Shown in pieces: positions 1-8,565 of a stretch of DNA of 37,213 nucleotides. The first letter of the stretch is position 1; each line of letters begins with the position of its first letter. The translations under genes were made by a program, and so were the position numbers. The stretch covers positions 1 to 37,213 of the forward strand of contig CANQZU010000005.1 of NCBI GenBank assembly GCA_947628415.1, given 5' to 3'. The DNA comes from an uncultured Clostridia bacterium. GTDB lineage: Bacteria; Bacillota; Clostridia; TANB77; CAG-508. Below the pieces are notes generated by a model. The model made no database searches. It had not been told where the DNA came from and saw only the letters and a list, made by a program, of their open reading frames with translations.

Positions 1-4
1 GTTT

Positions 5-670
5 TTATTCAGCTCTTGCTAATATAATTAATCTTGCACTACTGTCATCGGTACAAGTAGATAAAGTAATTTCTGCTTTTCCTTTAGTATCTCTTTGATA
101 AAAAGAAGTATCTTCTGGTGTGGTTTCAAATTTATTATAAATTGTATAAGTTACTTTTGTACCAGAATTATCTGTAATATATATTTTATCTCTTACATTT
201 AATTTTTTATTATTTGAGAAAAATAGCCCATTTCTATAATTATGTCCAATAATAACACTATTTCCTGGTTGATTTATTTCTGTACCATATAAGAAAGCTA
301 CTGACGTTTCGATAGATTTTTTAGTTACTTTTTCCAATATTGGGTATTTAAAATTAATAGCTGGTATTTCCATTGTTCCTAGAACACCAAAGCCTTTATA
401 TTGTTGTTTTGTATTAGAAGCGCTTCCTGTTTGAGCATCTTGTATTTGTTCAAATGGATTCTCTTCTGTTTCACCTGTATTATCTCCATCTTCTACTGGA
501 TCTTGATTTACTACATCCCCTTGAAAATTATCTACAAAATCAGATGTATCTTTTGTAATCATGTAGTTTTGATAATAGTCATAACCTAGAAATGCTAGTA
601 ATCCAACAATGGCAATAATTATAATAACTAATATTACGGTTAATACTTTACTATATTTACTCTCAAACAT
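5..670 (-). CDS. Sortase (class B-like), N-terminal TM anchor
   Basis: N-terminal hydrophobic segment; catalytic His in IIGHNYRNG, Cys in TLSTC, Arg in SSARLIILAR. Confidence 0.85.
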   Translation of the reverse strand: MFESKYSKVLTVILVIIIIAIVGLLAFLGYDYYQNYMITKDTSDFVDNFQGDVVNQDPVEDGDNTGETEENPFEQIQDAQTGSASNTKQQYKGFGVLGTMEIPAINFKYPILEKVTKKSIETSVAFLYGTEINQPGNSVIIGHNYRNGLFFSNNKKLNVRDKIYITDNSGTKVTYTIYNKFETTPEDTSFYQRDTKGKAEITLSTCTDDSSARLIILARAE

Positions 671-750
671 AACTTTTACCTCCGTATCTCTTTTATATAT
701 TATACCTCTATATTAATTATACCACATATGTTGTAAAAAGTGTATAGTTT

Positions 751-1095
751 TTATACAATTTTTTCCCCTAGTTTTGTTCCTGCTAATACATGAAAATGTA
801 AGTGCATTACCTCTTGTCCTCCATTTTTACCACAATTTACAATTACACGAAATCCTTCTTGTTTAAATCCCTTTTCTTCTGCTATTTGATTAATTACTGA
901 GTAAATCTTTCCAATAAGCACTTCATCTTTTTTTTCTATTTCTGCTAAAGAAGTAATGTGTCTTTTAGGTATTACTAAAATATGAATAGGTGCTGCTGGA
1001 TTAATGTCATAAAAGGCCATTATTTCTTCATCTTCATATACTTTATTTGAAGGGATTTCCCCTTTACTAATTTTACAAAATAAACAATCTTCCAT
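751..1095 (-). CDS. HIT (histidine triad) family protein
   Basis: CLFCKI start and HLHFHVLAG histidine triad. Confidence 0.93.
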   Translation of the reverse strand: MEDCLFCKISKGEIPSNKVYEDEEIMAFYDINPAAPIHILVIPKRHITSLAEIEKKDEVLIGKIYSVINQIAEEKGFKQEGFRVIVNCGKNGGQEVMHLHFHVLAGTKLGEKIV

Positions 1096-1096
1096 T

Positions 1097-2857
1097 TTAA
1101 TTCTCCTTTATTAAAACTGCTTTTATCCTTCTAATTCCAGAAGAACTTGATTCTTCTTTTTTAATTTTGAATCTTCCTAATTCTTTGGTATTTTTCACAT
1201 GCGGACCTCCACATAATTCTTTAGATACATTTCCTATACTATAAACTGTTACAATATCTGGATATTTTTCAATAAACATGCATTCTGCACCTGATTTAAT
1301 TGCCTCTTCTTTTTTCATTTCTTGTTTCGTTACTTCTAATCCTTCTTGAATCCATTGGTTTACTAAATCTTCTACTTGCTTTTTTTCTTCTTCTGTTAAT
1401 TTATGATCACAGTTAAAGTCAAATCTCATTCGTTCTACCGTAATATTAGAACCTCTTTGATGGGCGTCTTTTCCAATTACTTTCTTTAAAGCTGCATTTA
1501 AAAGATGTGTAGCTGTATGATAAGCTATCGTTTCTTGTGTTTGTTCAGCTAATCCTCCTTTAAATTTTTGTTCTGATCCTAATCTTGATTTTTCTTGGTG
1601 TTCTTTAAATAATTGATCAAATTCTTTCATATTCACTTTATAGTCATGTTCTCTAGCTAATTCTTTAGTTACTTCTGGTGGAAAGCCATAAGTATCATAT
1701 AATTTAAATACAACTTCACCTGTTAATTCATTTCTTCCTATTTCTTTCATCCTTTTAATTTCTTTTTCAAATTCTCTTTCACCATGTGCTAAGGTTTTTA
1801 CAAACTTATCTTTTTCTTCTAATATAACATTTTTAATTATTTCTTGATTTTTTTCTAAATCTGGATACATTTCTTTTAAGTTTTCCACATTTATATCAAT
1901 AAGTGTTGATAATTCATCTAGGTTAATTTCTAATTTATTTAAATGTCTTATCATTCTTCGAATTAGTCTTCTTAAAACATATCCTCTATCTAGGTTACTT
2001 GGTCTTCCTCCATCAGAAATAATCATCATACTAGAACGTAAATGTTCTGCTACAATTCTTCTACTTTCTATATAATCTTGTTGTTGCAATTTCTTTAAGT
2101 ATTTCATAACTGGTTGAAATAATTCTGTATCATAAGGAGTTTCTTTTCCTTGTAATAACATAGTCATTCTTTCTAACCCAAGTCCTGTATCTACATTTTT
2201 TCTTTCTAATTTTGAATAACCACTTCTATCTTTAAAATACTCCATAAATACATTATTCCAAATTTCAACATATTTCCCACAATTGCAAGATGGCTGACAA
2301 TCTTTTGAGCAAGCTGGTTTTCCTGTGTCATAGAACATTTCTGTATCTGGTCCGCATGGACCTTCTTCTCCTGCTATCCACCAGTTATCATCTTTTCCAT
2401 AAAAATAAATTCTTTCTTCTGGAATACCTACTTTTTTCCATATTTCCGCTGAAACAGTATCTTTTGGGCAATCTTCATCGCCTGCAAAACAAGTAACTGA
2501 TAATTTTTCGGATGGAATTCCTAACTCTTTGGTTAAAAATTCAAAACTCATGCTAATAGATTCTTCTTTAAAATAATCTCCTAAAGACCAATTTCCAAGC
2601 ATTTCAAAATAAGTTAAATGTCGGTTGTCTCCTACTTCTTCAATATCATTAGTTCTTACACATTTTTGATAATCTGTAAGTCTAGTTCCTTCTGGATGTT
2701 TTTCTCCTAAAAGATATGGTACCAATGGTTGCATTCCTGCTGTTGTAAATAGAACCGATGGATCATTTTCTGGAATCAATGGTGCAGACGGAATAATAGT
2801 ATGTCCATGATTTTTAAAAAAATTTAAATATTTATTTCTAATTTCAATAGCTCTCAT
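1097..2857 (-). CDS. alaS: Alanine--tRNA ligase, short form (about 586 aa)
   Basis: Class II AlaRS core (MRAIEIRNKYLNFFKNHGH, GMQPLVPYLLG, GLGLERM), editing-site motifs HTATH and CGGPH; ends right after the SAD region. Start trimmed from 2947 to the ATG at 2857 (AAGGAGAGA RBS), because the longer ORF reads through the promoter. Confidence 0.9.
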   Translation of the reverse strand: MRAIEIRNKYLNFFKNHGHTIIPSAPLIPENDPSVLFTTAGMQPLVPYLLGEKHPEGTRLTDYQKCVRTNDIEEVGDNRHLTYFEMLGNWSLGDYFKEESISMSFEFLTKELGIPSEKLSVTCFAGDEDCPKDTVSAEIWKKVGIPEERIYFYGKDDNWWIAGEEGPCGPDTEMFYDTGKPACSKDCQPSCNCGKYVEIWNNVFMEYFKDRSGYSKLERKNVDTGLGLERMTMLLQGKETPYDTELFQPVMKYLKKLQQQDYIESRRIVAEHLRSSMMIISDGGRPSNLDRGYVLRRLIRRMIRHLNKLEINLDELSTLIDINVENLKEMYPDLEKNQEIIKNVILEEKDKFVKTLAHGEREFEKEIKRMKEIGRNELTGEVVFKLYDTYGFPPEVTKELAREHDYKVNMKEFDQLFKEHQEKSRLGSEQKFKGGLAEQTQETIAYHTATHLLNAALKKVIGKDAHQRGSNITVERMRFDFNCDHKLTEEEKKQVEDLVNQWIQEGLEVTKQEMKKEEAIKSGAECMFIEKYPDIVTVYSIGNVSKELCGGPHVKNTKELGRFKIKKEESSSSGIRRIKAVLIKEN

Positions 2858-2891
2858 ATTTCTCTCCTTATTTTTACGTTTTACATTCAAA

Positions 2892-2920
2892 ATTATACTG
2901 CAAAACCTAGAAAAAATCAA
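2892..2920 (-). promoter_or_regulatory. SigmaA-type promoter upstream of alaS
   Basis: Minus strand TTGATT-17 nt-TATAAT. Confidence 0.65.
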
Positions 2921-2931
2921 GAAAATTACAT

Positions 2932-2966
2932 AAAAAACCAACGGCAAAGTTATACCGTTGGTTTTT
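2932..2966. terminator. Bidirectional intrinsic terminator between the spoVT unit and alaS
   Basis: AAAAAACCAACGG CAAAGTTATA CCGTTGGTTTTT: long perfect stem with T tract on both strands. Confidence 0.85.
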
Positions 2967-3005
2967 AGCTCTCCTCTACAGAATTATTTAGTTTTCATCT
3001 TATTT

Positions 3006-3171
3006 CTATTGTTTTTTGCCAGATAAAAGTTCTTCTATAGTACACTCACAAATGTCGTTGTCTTCAAGAAGATTTACAATTCCAATAGCAACCTCTTCTT
3101 TTTCTTCCCGAAGCTTCATGCATTTTTTTTAGTTGTTTTTTCAAAAAACGTATCACTTGTTTTCTATTCAT
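3006..3171 (-). pseudogene. Micro-ORF (about 54 aa if one A is removed from an A8 run), immediately downstream of spoVT
   Basis: ATG directly follows spoVT TAA; frame 1 MNRKQVIRFLKKQLKK, then the other frame (M)KLREEKEEVAIGIVNLLEDNDICECTIEELLSGKKQ*, joined at A8. Confidence 0.5.
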
Positions 3172-3726
3172 TTATATATCCATTTGACTACCTAAAAAAG
3201 TGGCTGCTGATTGGGCTACTTTTTTCTCGACATCATTCATCTTACCATTTGGTTCTTTTGCCATTAAAATAACTGTACCTATAGTATCTCCATTTGAAAT
3301 AATTGGATACACCACTTGTGCATTATTTTTTCTTTCTTGATTATCATTTTTTGTAATAGGCATTGCTATATTACTATTTTCTGTACTTGTATATACTTCT
3401 TTGTCTTCCATTAATTGTTCTAGTTCTTGGCTAATGTCTTGTTCTAAAAATTCTTTTTTAGAACCTCCAGATACAGCTATAATCGTATCTTTGTCTGTAA
3501 TACAAGCAATATGTCCTGTTGTTTTTGATAATGTCTCTGCATAACCTGCAGCAAATTCTGAAAGCTCACCAATTGGAGAATACTTCTTCAAAATTACTTG
3601 TCCTTCTCTATCAGTAAATATCTCTAATGGATCTCCTTCTTTTATTCTTAATGTTTTTCTTATTTCTTTCGGAATAACTACTCTACCCAAATCATCTATT
3701 CTTCTTACAACTCCAGTTGCTTTCAT
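3172..3726 (-). CDS. spoVT: Stage V sporulation protein T (AbrB-type regulator with GAF-like C-terminus)
   Basis: MKATGVVRRIDDLGRVVIPKEIRKTLRIKEGDPLEIF AbrB N-terminus plus SpoVT-like C-terminal domain; start at the ATG at 3726 behind GAGGA. Confidence 0.93.
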   Translation of the reverse strand: MKATGVVRRIDDLGRVVIPKEIRKTLRIKEGDPLEIFTDREGQVILKKYSPIGELSEFAAGYAETLSKTTGHIACITDKDTIIAVSGGSKKEFLEQDISQELEQLMEDKEVYTSTENSNIAMPITKNDNQERKNNAQVVYPIISNGDTIGTVILMAKEPNGKMNDVEKKVAQSAATFLGSQMDI

Positions 3727-3762
3727 ATTTTTCCTCCTCGTCATATTTTTTGTTTATAATTT

Positions 3763-3792
3763 TATTATGACAAATAAGGAAAAAATTATACA
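3763..3792 (-). promoter_or_regulatory. Candidate sigmaG/forespore-type promoter upstream of spoVT
   Basis: Minus strand TGTATA-17 nt-CATAATA. Confidence 0.5.
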
Positions 3793-3813
3793 TAGAAAAT
3801 GAAAATTCAAAAA

Positions 3814-5778
3814 TTAAATCGTTTGTTTTAATTCTCCTGATTCATAAACTTGTAGTAATTCTAATAAATCTTCTACTTCTCGTTTTAGTCTTTTGCCAAT
3901 ATCAGTATCTCCAACTGTTTTTCTAACTACTCCTGTTTTTTTAACAACAATTTCCGAAATAATATCTTTTTCTTCTTTAATTGCTTTTTCTACTGATTCA
4001 AATGGTTTATTTTGACTTAATAATAATCCATTTGAATTATAAGTCAATATGTAACCAGCATTTCCTGTTTTTGCTTGATAGCTTCTAGCAAATCCACCAT
4101 CAATTACTAATAATTTTCCATTTGCACGAATTGGACTTTCTCCATCTTTTGCTTTAACTGGTATATGTCCATTTACAATATGAGCTTCTTTTCCCTCTAA
4201 TCCAAATTCTTTTAAGACTTTATCACATATTTCTTCTTGTGCTGATAAATAATAATATGGATTCTTTTCTTCTTTATGGGTTTCTTTATCGTTTATAAAA
4301 TAACTCTCAAATGTTGCCATTTTGTCTTTTCCAAAAAATGGTGAGTCAGGTGAAATCCATAAAAACCACATGATATCTAATAAATCTTGATCTTGATTTT
4401 TTCTGTTGAAGTAAACTTGTTTTATGGTTTCATTAATTAAGTCAAAATATTTCTTGCCACTTACTTTTTGCCCTAAAAATTCTACTTCTTTAAAATTTCC
4501 ATCCTCCTGCATTGGTATACAAGCATGAAATAGCAAATTAGAGTTGAAAATTGTATAGAGTTCTCCTTTTTGATAAATAAAATCCATATGATCGTTTAAT
4601 TTTTGGCTATGCTTAAATGATTCACATAGTCTATTCATGACATCTTCTTCTTCTTTGGTTAATTCATATACATTATCTGGATTTAAAGTTGGAAAATTTG
4701 TATCGTTTAATTCATATTTTTTGCCATCTAGTATAACATATCCTTCTTGTAAATTCATTTTGTCTAATAAAAGACGATTATCTAAATGATATTCTGGATG
4801 CCTTTTTATTAATTGGCCTTCTAATTTAAATTGAATAATAGCAATAGCTTTATGCATTTTAGCTATGTTGGTTTTATCTGTAAATTCATATTCATTATTA
4901 TCAAAAGTTTTTGGCATAAAGTTTATACAATCATCATCTCGATATGTTTCCATTGCAAAAGTAAAAAGAGGTCTTATATTAATTCCATAACCATCTTCTA
5001 AAATTGATATATTATTATATCTTGCACAAATTCTAACAACAGTTGCAATATTAGCTTTGTTACCACAAGAAGCTCCCATCCATGATATATCATGATTTCC
5101 CCATTGCATGTCAATACTATGAAATCTCTTTAATTCTTCAATAACTAAATCTGGATTTTCTCCTCTATCATAAATGTCTCCAATGATATGCAAATGATCA
5201 ATAGCCATTCTTTTAATTAAATCTGAAATTGCAATAATAAAACTTTCTGCTTGATTTAAATCAATAATTGTTTTGATGATTGCTTTATAATATCTTTCTT
5301 TATCTTTTTCATTTCCAGCTTGTGAGTTTAATAATTCATCAATCACATATTCAAAACCACTTTTTATTGCTTTTCTCACCTTTGATCTAGTATATTTAGA
5401 ACTTACTTTTTTAGCTACATCAATTAATTGGTATAAAGTGATTGTATACCATTCATTTAAGTCTTTTATTTCTTTTTTCATTAACTTTAATTTTTCTTCT
5501 GGATAATAAATTAAAGTAGCAAGAGTAGCTCTTTCCTTTTTAGTAATAGTATTTCCAAAAATATCATCAATCTTATTTTTGATAATTCCTCCACCATTAT
5601 TTAAAATATGCACAAATGGTTCATATTCTCCATGAATATCGCTCATAAATATTTCTGTTCCTTTGGGCAAATTAATAATAGCTTGCAGATTAATAATTTC
5701 TTCTGCTACTTCATTAATATTTTTATATTCCTTACTTAATAGCTTTAAATATTTTTGTTTGTCATATTCTTTTTCCAT
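3814..5778 (-). CDS. fbp: Fructose-1,6-bisphosphatase class III
   Basis: FBPase III signature stretches: MSDIHGEYEPFVHILNNGGG, GDIYDRGENPD, WGNHDISWMGA. Confidence 0.95.
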   Translation of the reverse strand: MEKEYDKQKYLKLLSKEYKNINEVAEEIINLQAIINLPKGTEIFMSDIHGEYEPFVHILNNGGGIIKNKIDDIFGNTITKKERATLATLIYYPEEKLKLMKKEIKDLNEWYTITLYQLIDVAKKVSSKYTRSKVRKAIKSGFEYVIDELLNSQAGNEKDKERYYKAIIKTIIDLNQAESFIIAISDLIKRMAIDHLHIIGDIYDRGENPDLVIEELKRFHSIDMQWGNHDISWMGASCGNKANIATVVRICARYNNISILEDGYGINIRPLFTFAMETYRDDDCINFMPKTFDNNEYEFTDKTNIAKMHKAIAIIQFKLEGQLIKRHPEYHLDNRLLLDKMNLQEGYVILDGKKYELNDTNFPTLNPDNVYELTKEEEDVMNRLCESFKHSQKLNDHMDFIYQKGELYTIFNSNLLFHACIPMQEDGNFKEVEFLGQKVSGKKYFDLINETIKQVYFNRKNQDQDLLDIMWFLWISPDSPFFGKDKMATFESYFINDKETHKEEKNPYYYLSAQEEICDKVLKEFGLEGKEAHIVNGHIPVKAKDGESPIRANGKLLVIDGGFARSYQAKTGNAGYILTYNSNGLLLSQNKPFESVEKAIKEEKDIISEIVVKKTGVVRKTVGDTDIGKRLKREVEDLLELLQVYESGELKQTI

Positions 5779-5792
5779 TTCTAATTACCTCT

Positions 5793-7784
5793 TTATTCCC
5801 CTTCTTCGTCTAATGATTTTTCTTCTTTCTTAGGTAAAAAACTAATTTTATATTTATCTAATATATAACCCATATCTTTTGAAAATTCTTTTAACATTAC
5901 AATTTTGATAGTTGGCTCTTTTCCTTTTAAGTAATCATCAATAATTTGCTTTAATTGTTTGATATTTTTTATTTCTGGCTCAATTTGCTTTGTATAGCGT
6001 TCTGCTCTATCAATTAATTTCTCTTTAATTAAAACAATATCTTCGTTGCTTGCACACGAAATTCTTTGAAAAAGTTGGAAAGGATCATAGTATTTAAAAA
6101 TAGGAAGTTCCATACATTCTTTATCAAATTTTTCATAAAATTGTTCCATTTTCATTGGAATACACTTCATAATTTCATCTGCTTTTTCTTTATACATTTT
6201 ATCTAATAATTGATTATTTAACATATGAAAATGTTTTAAAATATCTTCCATATCTTCTTCTACTTCTTCAATAGCAATTTTACCTAATTCTTCATTTGGA
6301 TTTGGGCAATATTCAGAAGATAAAGAAGCAATATTCATTCCATTAAAAAATACGCTTTTTAATGTTTTTAAATCATAACCTATTAATCCTTTTCTAGAAA
6401 AATAGCTAAAATAAGCAAATAATTTTACTGTATCAATTAAACATAATTTTCCTTCCTTAACGTCATTGATTATCTCTTGAATTACTCCATCAAATTGATC
6501 ATCTGAAATTTTCCAATATTCTTCTGTAAGTAATCTTTTGTAGGCAGGTAGATTTTCTGTATCTACTGTGTTTCTTATTGTTTCCATATTTTCTTTAAAT
6601 AGCTTCATGTCAAAAATACGCGTTCTAACGTAATATTCAATAAATTTAAAGAAACGATATTCTGATTTAAAGTTATAATAATAATTATTATCAAATTCTT
6701 TAATATAGAACTGTCTATTATCCATTAATATCCTAGAAGAAACTAAAATAGATTTATATTCTTCATTGTCTTTAATATTAACAAATTTATCTTTTGTTAT
6801 TTTTCCTGCTTTAATTTCAAAAGAAATAGCTATTGTAAAAATTAGCATCGTTTGCATAACCCTATGGTTTGTATTAGGATAAGATTTATTAACCATTTCA
6901 TAAATTTTTTTAAAGTCATTTAAAGCATGTTTTAAAATTCTTAAATTTCTTGTACCACTTTTATGGAATGTTGATATAATAAGTCCTGTATTTTCTCTTA
7001 AAAAGCGAATTAAATCAGGGTTATTTTCATACCTCATTAAAATTCCATTTATGATGTAGTCAAATTTTGGTGCATATTCAAATGTCTCACCAATTAACTT
7101 TTCCTTAATTCTTTCATAATCATTTGCTTTATCAAAAACATGTTCAATTTTTTCTTGAATTTTTTCTACCATTGGTTTATCTGTTTTATTCAATTCATCT
7201 TGTTTATCTAAAAGATATGTGGCAATAAATGTTTTCATTTCAAGATTAGAACTTTTTAATTTGGTAGAAAGCTCTTTTTCATTACAAATAATAATTGTTT
7301 TTATATGATCATGCTCAACAAAATTATTAATATATCCTAAAATATCAATAACATCTACATTAGCTCTTTCTAAGTCATCAAAACATAATACTTTATCATC
7401 TGTTGAGAAAAATTCTGCATAATCTACTCTGTCTCCATTTTGTGTAACACCAAAAAAGTTAGCCATATCAATTCCTGTTTTTGCATATTCTGGAATAGTA
7501 GTTTGACCATTGGCATCCATAAATTTTCTTAAATTTTTATCCATTAATTGTGTGGTTTCAATAAATATTTTTTTGCTAATTTCTTCTAGATTTGAAATTC
7601 CATATAAAGACATATAAATAGTGGTATATCTTTTTCCATTTAATTGTAGGGATTCAATTTTTTTTCTGATCTTGTTGTTCCAAAAATGAGTTTTTCCAGA
7701 CCCCCATTCTCCATTAATCATAATTGCATAATCTGTATAGTCTGATCTAACATAATCTAATATACTTTCTACTAAATCTTCCAT
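5793..7784 (-). CDS. KAP-like P-loop NTPase
   Basis: Walker A GEWGSGKTHF, Walker B KVLCFDDLERA, IIICNEKELS; start at MEDLVES (7784) behind AAGGAAG. Confidence 0.75.
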   Translation of the reverse strand: MEDLVESILDYVRSDYTDYAIMINGEWGSGKTHFWNNKIRKKIESLQLNGKRYTTIYMSLYGISNLEEISKKIFIETTQLMDKNLRKFMDANGQTTIPEYAKTGIDMANFFGVTQNGDRVDYAEFFSTDDKVLCFDDLERANVDVIDILGYINNFVEHDHIKTIIICNEKELSTKLKSSNLEMKTFIATYLLDKQDELNKTDKPMVEKIQEKIEHVFDKANDYERIKEKLIGETFEYAPKFDYIINGILMRYENNPDLIRFLRENTGLIISTFHKSGTRNLRILKHALNDFKKIYEMVNKSYPNTNHRVMQTMLIFTIAISFEIKAGKITKDKFVNIKDNEEYKSILVSSRILMDNRQFYIKEFDNNYYYNFKSEYRFFKFIEYYVRTRIFDMKLFKENMETIRNTVDTENLPAYKRLLTEEYWKISDDQFDGVIQEIINDVKEGKLCLIDTVKLFAYFSYFSRKGLIGYDLKTLKSVFFNGMNIASLSSEYCPNPNEELGKIAIEEVEEDMEDILKHFHMLNNQLLDKMYKEKADEIMKCIPMKMEQFYEKFDKECMELPIFKYYDPFQLFQRISCASNEDIVLIKEKLIDRAERYTKQIEPEIKNIKQLKQIIDDYLKGKEPTIKIVMLKEFSKDMGYILDKYKISFLPKKEEKSLDEEGE

Positions 7785-7812
7785 TTTTTCTTCCTTTCTC
7801 ATTAGAAACAAA

Positions 7813-8460
7813 TTAATCTTTTGCAATTGTTAATACTGCTATACTTTTGGGTTGTGCTTTTTTTAAAACTTTACTACATTCTGTTACTGTACTTCCTGTT
7901 GTGTATATGTCATCTAATAATATTATTTTCTTATTTTGCAATATATAAGGATTGCGTAATTTATATACTCCTTGTATATTTTTTTGTCTATCTTGTCTAT
8001 TTAATTTACTCTGCTCTATGATATTTTTTGTTTTAACAAGACATTGCTTACTATACTTTATTGCTATTTTGTTCGCAATCTCTTTGGCTAATAACTCACT
8101 TTGATTATAACCTCTTTGTTTTTGCCTTTTTTTACTTATCGGGACTGGTATAATTATATCATAAGATTGTAAAATTGAACAGAATTTTTCATTTTTTAAC
8201 AAAAAATTCACAATCGTTTTATATAGATAAGACTTATCATTAAATTTGTAATCTAAAATTATTTTTCTTATTATTCCCTGATAAGTAAAAATATATAAAT
8301 GTTCTTGAAAATAACTATCTATATTTTTGTTTTTTTTTATTTGAAATTCACTTTGTGATTGTAATTGTTTTTGACATTTTAGACACAAAAAATTTTGATT
8401 GAATTTTCCACATATTCCGCACGTTGGTGGATAAATAAGATTTAATATTTGACCTAAAAT
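7813..8460 (-). CDS. comFC: ComF family phosphoribosyltransferase, likely initiating at ATT (8460)
   Basis: PRPP motif IILLDDIYTTGSTVTEC; the zinc-finger N-terminus PPTCGICGKFNQNFLCLKC is encoded upstream of the TTG start (8388) used in the ORF track; AAAGGAG lies 8 nt before the ATT. Confidence 0.85.
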   Translation of the reverse strand: MLGQILNLIYPPTCGICGKFNQNFLCLKCQKQLQSQSEFQIKKNKNIDSYFQEHLYIFTYQGIIRKIILDYKFNDKSYLYKTIVNFLLKNEKFCSILQSYDIIIPVPISKKRQKQRGYNQSELLAKEIANKIAIKYSKQCLVKTKNIIEQSKLNRQDRQKNIQGVYKLRNPYILQNKKIILLDDIYTTGSTVTECSKVLKKAQPKSIAVLTIAKD

Positions 8461-8565
8461 TTATTTTTCTCCTTTTGATTTTTAAATTTTTTTGAATAAT
8501 AAACTTAATTATAAGGCAAAATTTATAAAACTTTTCAAATTTTGCCCTATAATGAATTTATAAAA

